Part shown: positions 33,072 to 40,493 of the stretch, in pieces
How the letters are laid out: every line of letters begins with the position of its first letter
Position numbering within the stretch: position 1 is the first letter of the stretch
Source: Thermoguttaceae bacterium
Lineage (GTDB): Bacteria > Planctomycetota > Planctomycetia > Pirellulales > Thermoguttaceae
DNA: 41,686 bases
Assembly: GCA_029975295.1 (NCBI GenBank)
Contig: JARKPK010000029.1
Location: 113,047-154,732 of the forward strand
Reading direction: 5' to 3'
Translations under genes and position numbers: made by a program
The notes under the pieces: generated by a model
Databases searched by the model: none
Told to the model about the DNA's origin: nothing
Seen by the model: only the letters and a program-made list of their open reading frames with translations

Positions 33072-34733
33072 ATGAACACCAGGACTTTGGTTCGTCTTCG
33101 CCGCCCAAGCGGCGTTTGCCTCCTCGGTGCGATCGTCGTTGCCGGTTGGGCGCAGCTTAGCGTTACGGCGGCGGGGGCGGCAACGAAAGCGGCCCAACGC
33201 CCGGCAACCTCGGCCTCGGCCAATGCCGAACGCAGCAGTGCCGTGCGAGCGCCGAAGCCCGTCGCAGCAGTCGGCGCCGACACACCCGCAGCGGCACAAT
33301 CGGCGCACGCAAGCGACGAACGCCGGCGGCCGAACATCCTCTTCATCGCCATCGACGACCTGAACGATTGGACCGGCTTTTTGGGCGGTCACCCCCAGGT
33401 GAAAACGCCTCATCTCGACCGGCTGGCCCGCGAAAGCATCGTCTTTACCCGAGCCTACTGCTCGGCGCCGGCCTGCAATCCGTCGCGGGCGAGCCTGCTG
33501 TGCGGGATGCGGCCTTCGACCTCCGGCGTCTATCACAACGACAACCCCTGGCGGCCGCAAATGCCGGACACGGCCACGCTTTTCCAGCACTTCACGGCCC
33601 ATGGCTATAAAGTGCATGGCGGCGGCAAGCTGTTTCATAACAGCTTCAATGATCGCGCGTCTTGGGAGGTGTATTGGTCGCGGCCGAAAGATCCCGAGCC
33701 CAGCGGCAAGCCGCTCAACGGCATCGCCGGCGCCGCTCAGTTCGATTGGGGCCCGCTAGAGGCGACCGATGCCGAGATGGGCGATGCCAAACTGACCGAC
33801 TGGGCCGCGGAGTTCCTCAAGCAGAAGCACGATCGGCCGTTCCTGTTGGCCGTCGGCTACATTCGCCCGCACTTGCCCTGGTACGTGCCGCGCAAGTATT
33901 TCGACGACTTCCCGCTCGACGGCGTTCAACTGCCGCAAGTGACGGCCGACGACCTCGACGACGTGCCCCCGGCCGGCGTGCGCATCGCCAAGCCCGACGG
34001 CGACCACGCCAAAGTGCTCGCCACGAACAACTGGCATCGGGCCGTGCAAGGCTACCTGGCGAGCATCGAGTTCGTCGATGCCCAGGTGGGACGCTTGCTC
34101 GACGCTTTCCGCGCCAGCCCCCACGCGAGCGACACGATCGTGGTTGTTTGGGGCGACCACGGCTGGCATTTGGGCGAAAAACAGCACTGGCGCAAGTTCG
34201 CCTTGTGGGAAGAGGCCACGCGCGTGCCCCTGTTGATCCGTCCGGCGGGCCAGGCGGGCCGCGGCGGTCGCTGTGAGCGAACCGTCAGCTTGCTCGATCT
34301 CTATCCCACGCTATGCGAAATGAGTGGGCTGCCCGTGCCCAAACACTGCGAGGGCGACAGCATCAAGCGGCTCGTCGAACAGCCCGAAGCGGCGTGGGAT
34401 CGTCCCGCGGTCACCACGCACGGCTACAAGAACCATGCCGTGCGCTCCGAGCGATGGCGATACATCCGCTATGCCGACGGCAGCGAGGAGCTGTACGACC
34501 ATCAGAACGATCCGCTGGAGTGGACCAACCTGGCGTCACGCGACGAGCTGAAGGCGGTCAAAGACGAGCTTGCCCGCCAACTGCCCAAGATCGACCGCGA
34601 AGAAGGTCCGCGCGCAGGCGCGCGGGCCGGTCCGCGGCGCCGAGCGGCGCAGGCCGCCGCAGCCGCCGCTTGGCCGCCGAACGTGCGCGACTACTTCGCC
34701 CGCGAATGGTACGGCGAATTCGATCGAGATTGA
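33072..34733 (+). CDS. secreted sulfatase (formylglycine type, iduronate-2-sulfatase-like)
   Basis: Sulfatases of this class release sulfate from glycans or other sulfate esters. The 553-residue protein has an export signal at about 10-36 and a low-complexity Ala/Pro/Ser stretch at about 37-85. The sulfatase domain begins RRPNILFIAIDDLNDW with two Asp metal ligands. The formylglycine motif CNPSR is at 135-139 (ACNPSRASLLCGMRPSTSG), so the Cys-type maturation enzyme is needed. Further marks are GYKVHGGGKLFHN, IRPHLPWYVPRKYF and VWGDHGWHLGEKQHWRK. IDDLNDWTG is typical of the iduronate-2-sulfatase-like group. A C-terminal Arg/Ala-rich insert lies at about 514-535. The ATG at 33072 follows GAGGATG. 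No anaerobic or aerobic formylglycine-generating gene is in the window. Confidence 0.93.
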   Translation: MNTRTLVRLRRPSGVCLLGAIVVAGWAQLSVTAAGAATKAAQRPATSASANAERSSAVRAPKPVAAVGADTPAAAQSAHASDERRRPNILFIAIDDLNDWTGFLGGHPQVKTPHLDRLARESIVFTRAYCSAPACNPSRASLLCGMRPSTSGVYHNDNPWRPQMPDTATLFQHFTAHGYKVHGGGKLFHNSFNDRASWEVYWSRPKDPEPSGKPLNGIAGAAQFDWGPLEATDAEMGDAKLTDWAAEFLKQKHDRPFLLAVGYIRPHLPWYVPRKYFDDFPLDGVQLPQVTADDLDDVPPAGVRIAKPDGDHAKVLATNNWHRAVQGYLASIEFVDAQVGRLLDAFRASPHASDTIVVVWGDHGWHLGEKQHWRKFALWEEATRVPLLIRPAGQAGRGGRCERTVSLLDLYPTLCEMSGLPVPKHCEGDSIKRLVEQPEAAWDRPAVTTHGYKNHAVRSERWRYIRYADGSEELYDHQNDPLEWTNLASRDELKAVKDELARQLPKIDREEGPRAGARAGPRRRAAQAAAAAAWPPNVRDYFAREWYGEFDRD

Positions 34734-34927
34734 TTCGCCCCGGGGCGGCCCGCCTTGCGCCGCGCGATCGTGCAACACATCAGAACGCGTTAGGTTGAAG
34801 GCCCGACCCGAACATTCGGCCGCGGCGCCCGGCCGAATGGAGCGACGAGTCGTTTGATGCGTTATTGCGATTCAGTTACATTTCACTCACCTTCCCGCCT
34901 GAACTCGCCTTCCGAGGAGATTTGTTG

Positions 34928-37267
34928 ATGACTCTACAGAATCGGCCGAGCCTTTTGCGTTGCCCTTCGGCACAGGTGTCTGTTTGGTTCAGCGCAGTCG
35001 CGGTTGCCGTCAGGTTGCGCGGCGCGGTTCGGGCGGCGATTGTCGCGGCCGTTGCCCTTGCCGCGGAGGTTGGCGCCGCTGTTGCGCCCGTTGCCGCTGA
35101 CGCGGCCCGGACGGGCGAGGCCGCGGCAGTCGTCGAAGCACCGCGTGGGCTGCCGCTGGCAGTATTGCACGCAGGCGGCACGGCCGTTGCGGTTCAGGCG
35201 GAGCAGGCGCTCTACTCGGCCGACCTCTATGTTTCGCCCCGCGGCAACGACGCTCACAGCGGCACGTTGCCCGAGCCAAAGGCCGACGGTTCCGACGGCC
35301 CGTTGGCCACGCCGGCCGCCGCGCAACAGGCGGTGCGCAGGTTGAAGCAGCGACGGGCGGCCGCCGGCGAGCGGCCTCGGCCGATCGTGGTGGCTGTCCG
35401 CGGCGGCGTCTATCGATTGAGCGAGCCCTTGGTGTTTTCGCCCGACGATTCCGGCTCGGCCGACGCGCCGGTGATCTATCGCGCCTATCCGAACGAATCG
35501 CCTGTATTCACCGGCAACGTGCCGATCGGTCCTTGGCGCGCCGACGGCGGCGGGCTGTGGACGGCCGACGTGCCCGAGGTCGCTCGCGGCGACTGGTACT
35601 TTCGCACTTTGTTCGTCAACGGCCGCCGCGCGGCTCCGGCCCGAACGCCCAACGAGGGATGGTACGCCGCGGGCGGGCCGATCGACAAGCTCGATCGCAC
35701 CACGGCGCGGAACGACCCGAACACCCGCAAGGGCTTTCGCTTTTCCGGCGACGAAATCCGCCCTTGGCGGAACCTCGACGATGCCGTGGTGGTGTACCAT
35801 CACTGCTGGACCACCTCGCGGCATCGCATCACCGGCATCGACGCCGAGCAAAAAATCGTTCGGCTGAGAAATCCGCCCAACTGGCCGTTCGGCTGGTGGA
35901 AGGAGGAACGGTACTACGTCGAGTATCTGGCCGAGGCGCTCGACGCGCCCGGCGAGTGGTATCTCGACCGCGCGACCGGACGGGTCGCCTACAAGCCGCT
36001 GCCGGGCGAAACGCTCGAACGCATTTCGGCCGAGGCCCCCAAGCTGGAAGAGCTGCTGCGGCTGGAGGGCGATGCCGCTGCGGGCAAATGGGTGGAGCAC
36101 ATCCACTTCGAGGGGCTGCGCTTCCGCGGCACCGACTGGACGATGCCCCGCGACGCCCCGGTCGATCGGCAGGCGGCGGCCTTTCTGACCACGGCCGCGG
36201 TGCGCTGCCGCGGCGCGCGGCACTGCCGATTCTTCGATTGCGAGATCGCGCAAACCAGCGGCTACGGGCTATGGTTCGAGCGCGGCGTGAAGCACTGCAC
36301 GGCCGAGCAGTGCCGGCTTTGCGATCTGGGCGCCGGCGGGGTGCGCATCGGCGAAAACACGCTGCCGAAGAACCCCGACGAACAGACCTCGCACAACACC
36401 ATCGATAATTGCTTCATCCACGACGGCGGTCGGGTGTTCCACGCCGGCGTGGGCGTGCTGATTCAAAAGAGTTCGTACAACACGCTGAAGCATTGCGAAA
36501 TCTGCGATTTCTTCTACTCGGGCGTTTCGGTCGGCTGGAGCTGGGGCTATGCCGAAAGCGAGGCGCACCACAACATCGTCGAAAAGAACCATATCCACCA
36601 CCTCGGCTACGGCGTGCTGAGCGATATGGGCGGCATCTATTGTTTGGGCAAGGCCCCCGGCACGCGGCTGGCCAACAACGTGATTCACGACGTGCTGGCG
36701 CACACCTACGGCGGTTGGGGTCTTTACACCGACGAAGGCAGCACCGGCGTCGTGATGGAAGACAACATCGTATATCGGTGCAAAGACGCTTCGTTCCACC
36801 AGCACTACGGCCGAGAGAACATCGTCCGCAACAACGTGCTGGCGTTCGCGGCCACCGTCGGGCAAATCCGCCGCAGCCGTGAAGAAGACCATCTTTCGTT
36901 CACCATCGAGCGGAACATCATCCTCTACGGCGACGCCCCGTTGCTCGGCGGCAACTGGAAGAACGGGCAATACAAGTTCGAGAAGAATCTCTACTGGAAC
37001 ACCGCGGGCAAGCCGGTGCTGTTCCCCGGCAATCTCACGTTGGAGCAGTGGCAGGCTAAGGGGCAAGACGCCGGGAGCATCATCGCCGACCCGCTGTTCG
37101 AGAACGCCGCGGCCGGCGACTTCCGCCTGAAGCCCGACTCGCCGGCGCTGAAGCTCGGGTTCCGCCCGATCGACGTTTCGCAGGTGGGCCTGCGCGGCCC
37201 GGCCCAATGGCGGGCATTGCCCGGCGCCGTGCAGCGGCCCGCGCTGAAAATGCCCGGCGAACCGTAA
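34928..37267 (+). CDS. secreted right-handed parallel beta-helix protein
   Basis: The 779-residue protein probably binds or cleaves a polysaccharide. The ATG at 34928 is chosen since GAGGAG sits nine bases upstream; the frame itself opens at 34865. The N-terminus has a long hydrophobic Ala/Val-rich segment with signal character. The mature part begins ADLYVSPRGNDAHSGTLPEP, the usual opening of beta-helix proteins of this type, then RPIVVAVRGGVYRLSEPLVF. From about residue 370 it runs in beta-helix coils: HCRFFDCEIAQTSGYGLWFE, NTIDNCFIHDGG, HNIVEKNHIHHLGYGVLSD and VMEDNIVYRCKDASFHQ. The C-terminal part places ADPLFENAAAGDFRLKPDSP, a typical ending. Catalytic residues could not be assigned. It follows the sulfatase after 194 bases. 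Confidence 0.88.
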   Translation: MTLQNRPSLLRCPSAQVSVWFSAVAVAVRLRGAVRAAIVAAVALAAEVGAAVAPVAADAARTGEAAAVVEAPRGLPLAVLHAGGTAVAVQAEQALYSADLYVSPRGNDAHSGTLPEPKADGSDGPLATPAAAQQAVRRLKQRRAAAGERPRPIVVAVRGGVYRLSEPLVFSPDDSGSADAPVIYRAYPNESPVFTGNVPIGPWRADGGGLWTADVPEVARGDWYFRTLFVNGRRAAPARTPNEGWYAAGGPIDKLDRTTARNDPNTRKGFRFSGDEIRPWRNLDDAVVVYHHCWTTSRHRITGIDAEQKIVRLRNPPNWPFGWWKEERYYVEYLAEALDAPGEWYLDRATGRVAYKPLPGETLERISAEAPKLEELLRLEGDAAAGKWVEHIHFEGLRFRGTDWTMPRDAPVDRQAAAFLTTAAVRCRGARHCRFFDCEIAQTSGYGLWFERGVKHCTAEQCRLCDLGAGGVRIGENTLPKNPDEQTSHNTIDNCFIHDGGRVFHAGVGVLIQKSSYNTLKHCEICDFFYSGVSVGWSWGYAESEAHHNIVEKNHIHHLGYGVLSDMGGIYCLGKAPGTRLANNVIHDVLAHTYGGWGLYTDEGSTGVVMEDNIVYRCKDASFHQHYGRENIVRNNVLAFAATVGQIRRSREEDHLSFTIERNIILYGDAPLLGGNWKNGQYKFEKNLYWNTAGKPVLFPGNLTLEQWQAKGQDAGSIIADPLFENAAAGDFRLKPDSPALKLGFRPIDVSQVGLRGPAQWRALPGAVQRPALKMPGEP

Positions 37268-37369
37268 TCGCCCAAGTCATAAGCAAGGCAGCGGTGATCG
37301 GCAGGCGGCAAAGTCGTCGCTGCGCGAAGCAGCGAAAACGCCTGGCGCGCAGCAAGCGCGTTTGGGCGC

Positions 37370-37398
37370 TTGCCGTGATAGTTTGGGCTGCGTATGCT
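37370..37398 (+). promoter_or_regulatory. possible promoter of the toxin-antitoxin pair
   Basis: TTGCCG (37370-37375, four of six) is followed after exactly 17 bases by TATGCT (37393-37398, four of six). It lies about 90 bases before the antitoxin ATG. Matches are moderate. Confidence 0.38.
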
Positions 37399-37487
37399 GA
37401 ACTGAGAACGAGTTCGGCTCGTTTCGTTGAGCGGGAGCGCGCCGCCATTGCTCTAGAGCGTAATGCTGCAACGGGAAACGAGGGGAT

Positions 37488-37712
37488 ATGACTGAAACGA
37501 TCACGATTCCATTGGATTCTGATGCGGCGCGGTTGTACAGTCAGGCGCCCGCCGACGTGCAGAAGAAGTTTCGGCTCTTGGTCGGTCTTTGGCTCCGCGA
37601 GTTCATCGAGTCGCCGCGGTCGCTCGAAGTCGTCATGGATGAGATCGGCCGAAAAGCGGAGCAGCGCGGTTTGACGGCCGAGGCTCTGGAGACGTTGCTC
37701 GATGCCGAGTGA
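37488..37712 (+). CDS. putative antitoxin of a PIN-toxin module
   Basis: The 74-residue protein begins MTETITIPLDSDAARLYSQA and is otherwise helical: QKKFRLLVGLWLREFI and SLEVVMDEIGRKAEQRGL, ending in ETLLDAE. A short beta segment followed by helices is compatible with a small DNA-binding or toxin-wrapping antitoxin. It does not look like classical VapB with an AbrB domain. The last 11 bases overlap the PIN toxin frame, the typical arrangement of a translationally coupled pair. The ATG at 37488 follows GAGGGGAT. Autoregulation would be expected, but no operator was identified. The call rests mainly on context. Confidence 0.68.
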   Translation: MTETITIPLDSDAARLYSQAPADVQKKFRLLVGLWLREFIESPRSLEVVMDEIGRKAEQRGLTAEALETLLDAE

Positions 37713-38130
37713 ACTGCGATTCGTTTTCGATACGAACGTCGTCGTTAGCGCGTTGCTCCTGAGGCATTCCGTCGCCCGACTGGCCTTTGAAAGGGGGAGC
37801 CGGCAAGGCAAGCTGCTCATTTCGCGCGATACCATCGAAGAGTTGAGCTCCGTCTTGCAGCGAAAAGGATTCGAAAAATACATCTCCGAAGAAGAGAGGA
37901 TGGAGTTTCTCGTCGCGTTGGCGAACGCTTGCACCCTGGTCGAAACGTCGGAGCGGGTCTCCGCCTGTCGCGATCCGCGAGACGACAAGTTTCTGGAATT
38001 GGCGGTCAACGGCGGCGCGACTTGCATCGTTACCGGGGATCACGACTTGCTCGTCTTGCATCCCTTTCGCGGAATCGCCATCGTCTCGCCACGGCAATTC
38101 TTGGAGTGTACGTTCTCCGACGCAGGCTGA
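37702..38130 (+). CDS. PIN-domain toxin (putative ribonuclease)
   Basis: PIN-domain toxins are metal-dependent ribonucleases. The 142-residue protein has the acidic residues in order: Asp10 in FVFDTNVVVSALL, Glu46/Glu47 in RDTIEELSSVL, Asp91-Asp95 in CRDPRDDKFLELAV and Asp113/Asp115 in IVTGDHDLLVL. The region between, LQRKGFEKYISEEE, is typical of the COG1569-like group. Its ATG overlaps the end of the antitoxin frame by 11 bases. The stop codon falls at the start of a hairpin. Toxic activity and RNA target are not predictable. Confidence 0.88.
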   Translation: MPSELRFVFDTNVVVSALLLRHSVARLAFERGSRQGKLLISRDTIEELSSVLQRKGFEKYISEEERMEFLVALANACTLVETSERVSACRDPRDDKFLELAVNGGATCIVTGDHDLLVLHPFRGIAIVSPRQFLECTFSDAG

Positions 38131-38161
38131 AGATCGAGCTGATCCAACCGATCGGATCTTC
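38129..38161. terminator. possible hairpin between convergent toxin and glgA genes
   Basis: GAAGATC (38129-38135) pairs with GATCTTC (38155-38161) over seven bases with a 19-base loop. It starts inside the toxin stop codon. The large loop and absent T-run make it a weak terminator candidate. Confidence 0.22.
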
Positions 38162-38247
38162 CGCGAAACCGTCAGCAGCCGACGTTGCAGCCCAGCGGCG
38201 CCGCTGCCTCGATCGCCGGAGCAAAGCCGGCTGCCCGCCGGTGGGCC

Positions 38248-39741
38248 CTACACCCCGTTGGGCGATTCGGCGCGGACGCGGCGGCAGGTTTCTTCGTAGA
38301 GTTGGGCGTATTGCCGCGCGCTGCGGGCCCACGACCAATCCTGGGCCATGCCGGTGGCCACGATTCGTCGCCAGAGGTCGCCGTTTTCGCGATACGCGTC
38401 GCAGGCGCGCCGCAACGCCTCGCTCAGGGCAGGCGCCGAATACTCCTCGAAGGCGAAGCCGTTGGCGGGCCGTTCTTCGGTCGCCTGATCGGGGTCGGTG
38501 ATCGTGTCGGCCAGGCCGCCGGTGCTGCGAACGACCGGCACGGCGCCGTACTTGAGGCTGTAGAGCTGGCTCAAACCGCACGGCTCGAACTTGCTGGGCA
38601 TGACGAACAGGTCGGCCCCGCCCTCGACACGATGGGCCAGCGGAGTCGAGAATTCGAGCCGCACGGCCAGCTTCTGCGGGAAACGCTCGGCCAGGGTTTC
38701 CAGCAGCCGATGATACTTGGGCTGCCCGGTGCCGAGGATCACCCATTGCGCGGCGTGGGCTTGCAACCAGGTTTGCAACACCTCGACGAGAATATCGAGA
38801 CCCTTTTGATCGGTCAGTCGGCCCACAAAGCCGATCAGCGGCGCCCGCGGATCGGCAGGCAGGCCCAACTCGCTTTGCAAGGCCGCCTTGCAGGCCGGCT
38901 TGGCCTCCCACACGGTTTCGGGCGCGTAACGGACCGGCAGATGCGAATCGGTGGCCGGGTTCCAGTCGTTCGCGTCCATGCCGTTGAGGATGCCGCGCAG
39001 CACGTCGCGTCGCTGCTGCAACACGCCTTCGAGTCCGCAACCCAGTGGGCTTGATTGAATCTCCTCGGCATAGCGGGGGCTGACGGTGGTGATCGCGTCG
39101 GCGAATACCAAACCGGTTTTCAGCAAGTTCAGCTTGCCGTGGAACTCCATCTGATGCCAGTTGAAGTATTTCCAATCCAGCCCGGTCAACAGCATGTCCC
39201 AGTGCCAAAACTGGCCCTGATAGGCCAAATTGTGGATGGTGAATACCGAGGCGATCTGCTGATAGCGCGGCACGTGGCGGTATTCGATGCGTAGATAAGC
39301 GGGCACCAAGCCCGTCTGCCAGTCGTTGGCGTGGATCACATCGATATCGAGCCCAAGCAGCCGCACAGCCTCCATCGCCGCCCGGCAGAAGAAAACGAAC
39401 CGCTCGCAGTTGTCGGCATAGTCCTTGCCATCGACGCTGTAGAGTTGGTCGCGGTCGAAATACTGATCTTGCGCCACCAGATAGACGGGCACGTCGGTCC
39501 CGGGCAAACGGCTGCGCAACAAACGCCCCGAAACCATCTTGCTGCCGATCGGCACAATGAACTCCAAGTCCATCGGCTCCAGCGGCAAACCGCAATAACG
39601 AGCCGAACGGTAGGCCGGCAATATCAATGTCGGGCAATGGCCCTGTCGGGCGAGCTCGATGGGCAGCGCGCCGCAAACGTCGGCCAAACCGCCCGTCTTG
39701 GCAAAAGGCACCGCCTCACTGGTCACCAGCAAAATGTTCAC
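38248..39741 (-). CDS. glgA: GlgA, glycogen synthase (ADP-glucose type)
   Basis: The enzyme extends alpha-1,4-glucan chains from ADP-glucose. The preferred start is GTG 39741, giving MNILLVTSEAVPFAKTGGLA directly, with GGAGAGAG upstream; the frame opens earlier at 39819 but those residues are not family-like. Length is 497, near the E. coli 477. The ADP-glucose loop K-x-G-G-L is at about 15-19. Other marks are HANDWQTGLVPAYL, FTIHNLAYQGQF, NGMDANDWNPATD and IGFVGRLTDQKGLDIL. Further on are FVMPSKFEPCGLSQLYSLKY and RSTGGLADTI. No glgB, glgC or glgP lies alongside. It is in reverse orientation to the toxin pair, with an AT-rich upstream region for its promoter. Confidence 0.96.
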   Translation of the reverse strand: MNILLVTSEAVPFAKTGGLADVCGALPIELARQGHCPTLILPAYRSARYCGLPLEPMDLEFIVPIGSKMVSGRLLRSRLPGTDVPVYLVAQDQYFDRDQLYSVDGKDYADNCERFVFFCRAAMEAVRLLGLDIDVIHANDWQTGLVPAYLRIEYRHVPRYQQIASVFTIHNLAYQGQFWHWDMLLTGLDWKYFNWHQMEFHGKLNLLKTGLVFADAITTVSPRYAEEIQSSPLGCGLEGVLQQRRDVLRGILNGMDANDWNPATDSHLPVRYAPETVWEAKPACKAALQSELGLPADPRAPLIGFVGRLTDQKGLDILVEVLQTWLQAHAAQWVILGTGQPKYHRLLETLAERFPQKLAVRLEFSTPLAHRVEGGADLFVMPSKFEPCGLSQLYSLKYGAVPVVRSTGGLADTITDPDQATEERPANGFAFEEYSAPALSEALRRACDAYRENGDLWRRIVATGMAQDWSWARSARQYAQLYEETCRRVRAESPNGV

Positions 39742-40493
39742 GGCTCTCTCCACACGTTGTCGCGTCGGTTGCGAAACAATATTATGCGTTATTGCGCAGC
39801 ACGGCAAAAGCGACCGCACCGGGGTGGCCGTATTTTTATCCGAAACACGATAGTATCGCTATTCTGTGCAGTCTCCATATAATTCGTAGCTTACAATTCG
39901 TCCCCATGCCGTGGTTTTCCGTTCCCACAACTGCCAGCAGGCCCAACCCCGGATCGGCCCGAGCGTTACAAACGATTCAGCTTACCAAGTGCCCGATCGA
40001 TGACCGTGCGGCGTGCCTCCGGCAAAGAGAAAAATCTGTCGCAAATCTCGAAATGGCGTCTCGTTGGGGGCGATCTTACCCTCCGACCGTGGGCAACCGC
40101 CCGCACAGTGGACAGCGAGCAGCCGTAGATGGGGACTCCTCCCACATCTCCCACAACCCAGGGCCGCAAGCCTGATTACGCTTGCACAGCGCCTACAGGC
40201 ATGGGGCCCTGTAGATGAGACGTGTTGAACGCGATCGGGCCAAGCAGGCGACTGCTGAGGCGGGGATGAGAGTCCGGCTTCGCCGGTGTCTGAACCCCCT
40301 TGAATCCGGCGGCCTTCTGAATCAAGACCTGGGAAACGGCAAGATTCCCCAAGCCCCCAACCGCAGCGAGCTACTCGAACGCACGCCCCTTCGCGCAACA
40401 AGCCGCGGCACGGGCGGCGACATCGGCTCGCCCAGCAACATCGGAACGGCAATGTCCGGCGGCCACGGTTCGGCCGTGGGAGAGTTGGCGAGC
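39742..40493. other. 752-base gap upstream of glgA and downstream of the lipoprotein gene
   Basis: The glgA-proximal part (about 39775-39900) is AT-rich for this window and should hold the glgA promoter, although no clear hexamer pair was found. It contains the 11-base pseudo-palindrome CGATAGTATCG at 39848-39858, a possible protein-binding site. A pair of hairpins lies at 40166-40214. All open frames here are shadows. Confidence 0.5.
40166..40214. other. two adjacent small hairpins
   Basis: GCAAGC (40166-40171) pairs with GCTTGC (40180-40185) around eight bases. CTACAGG (40193-40199) pairs with CCTGTAG (40208-40214) around another eight. They sit in non-coding DNA about 280 bases beyond the end of the minus-strand lipoprotein gene. 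They may be part of a small RNA or a transcript end. No function is supported. Confidence 0.28.

Noticed and set aside
38030-39676. 548-codon minus-strand frame overlapping glgA
   Set aside because: Arg/Ala-rich shadow in another frame of the glycogen synthase gene.
34857-39796. ATGCGTTATTGCG present at 34857-34869 and again at 39784-39796
   Set aside because: A shared 13-mer is expected by chance several times in a window of this size.
39878-39883. plus-strand TATAAT upstream of glgA
   Set aside because: No -35 at a suitable distance and no plus-strand gene follows.
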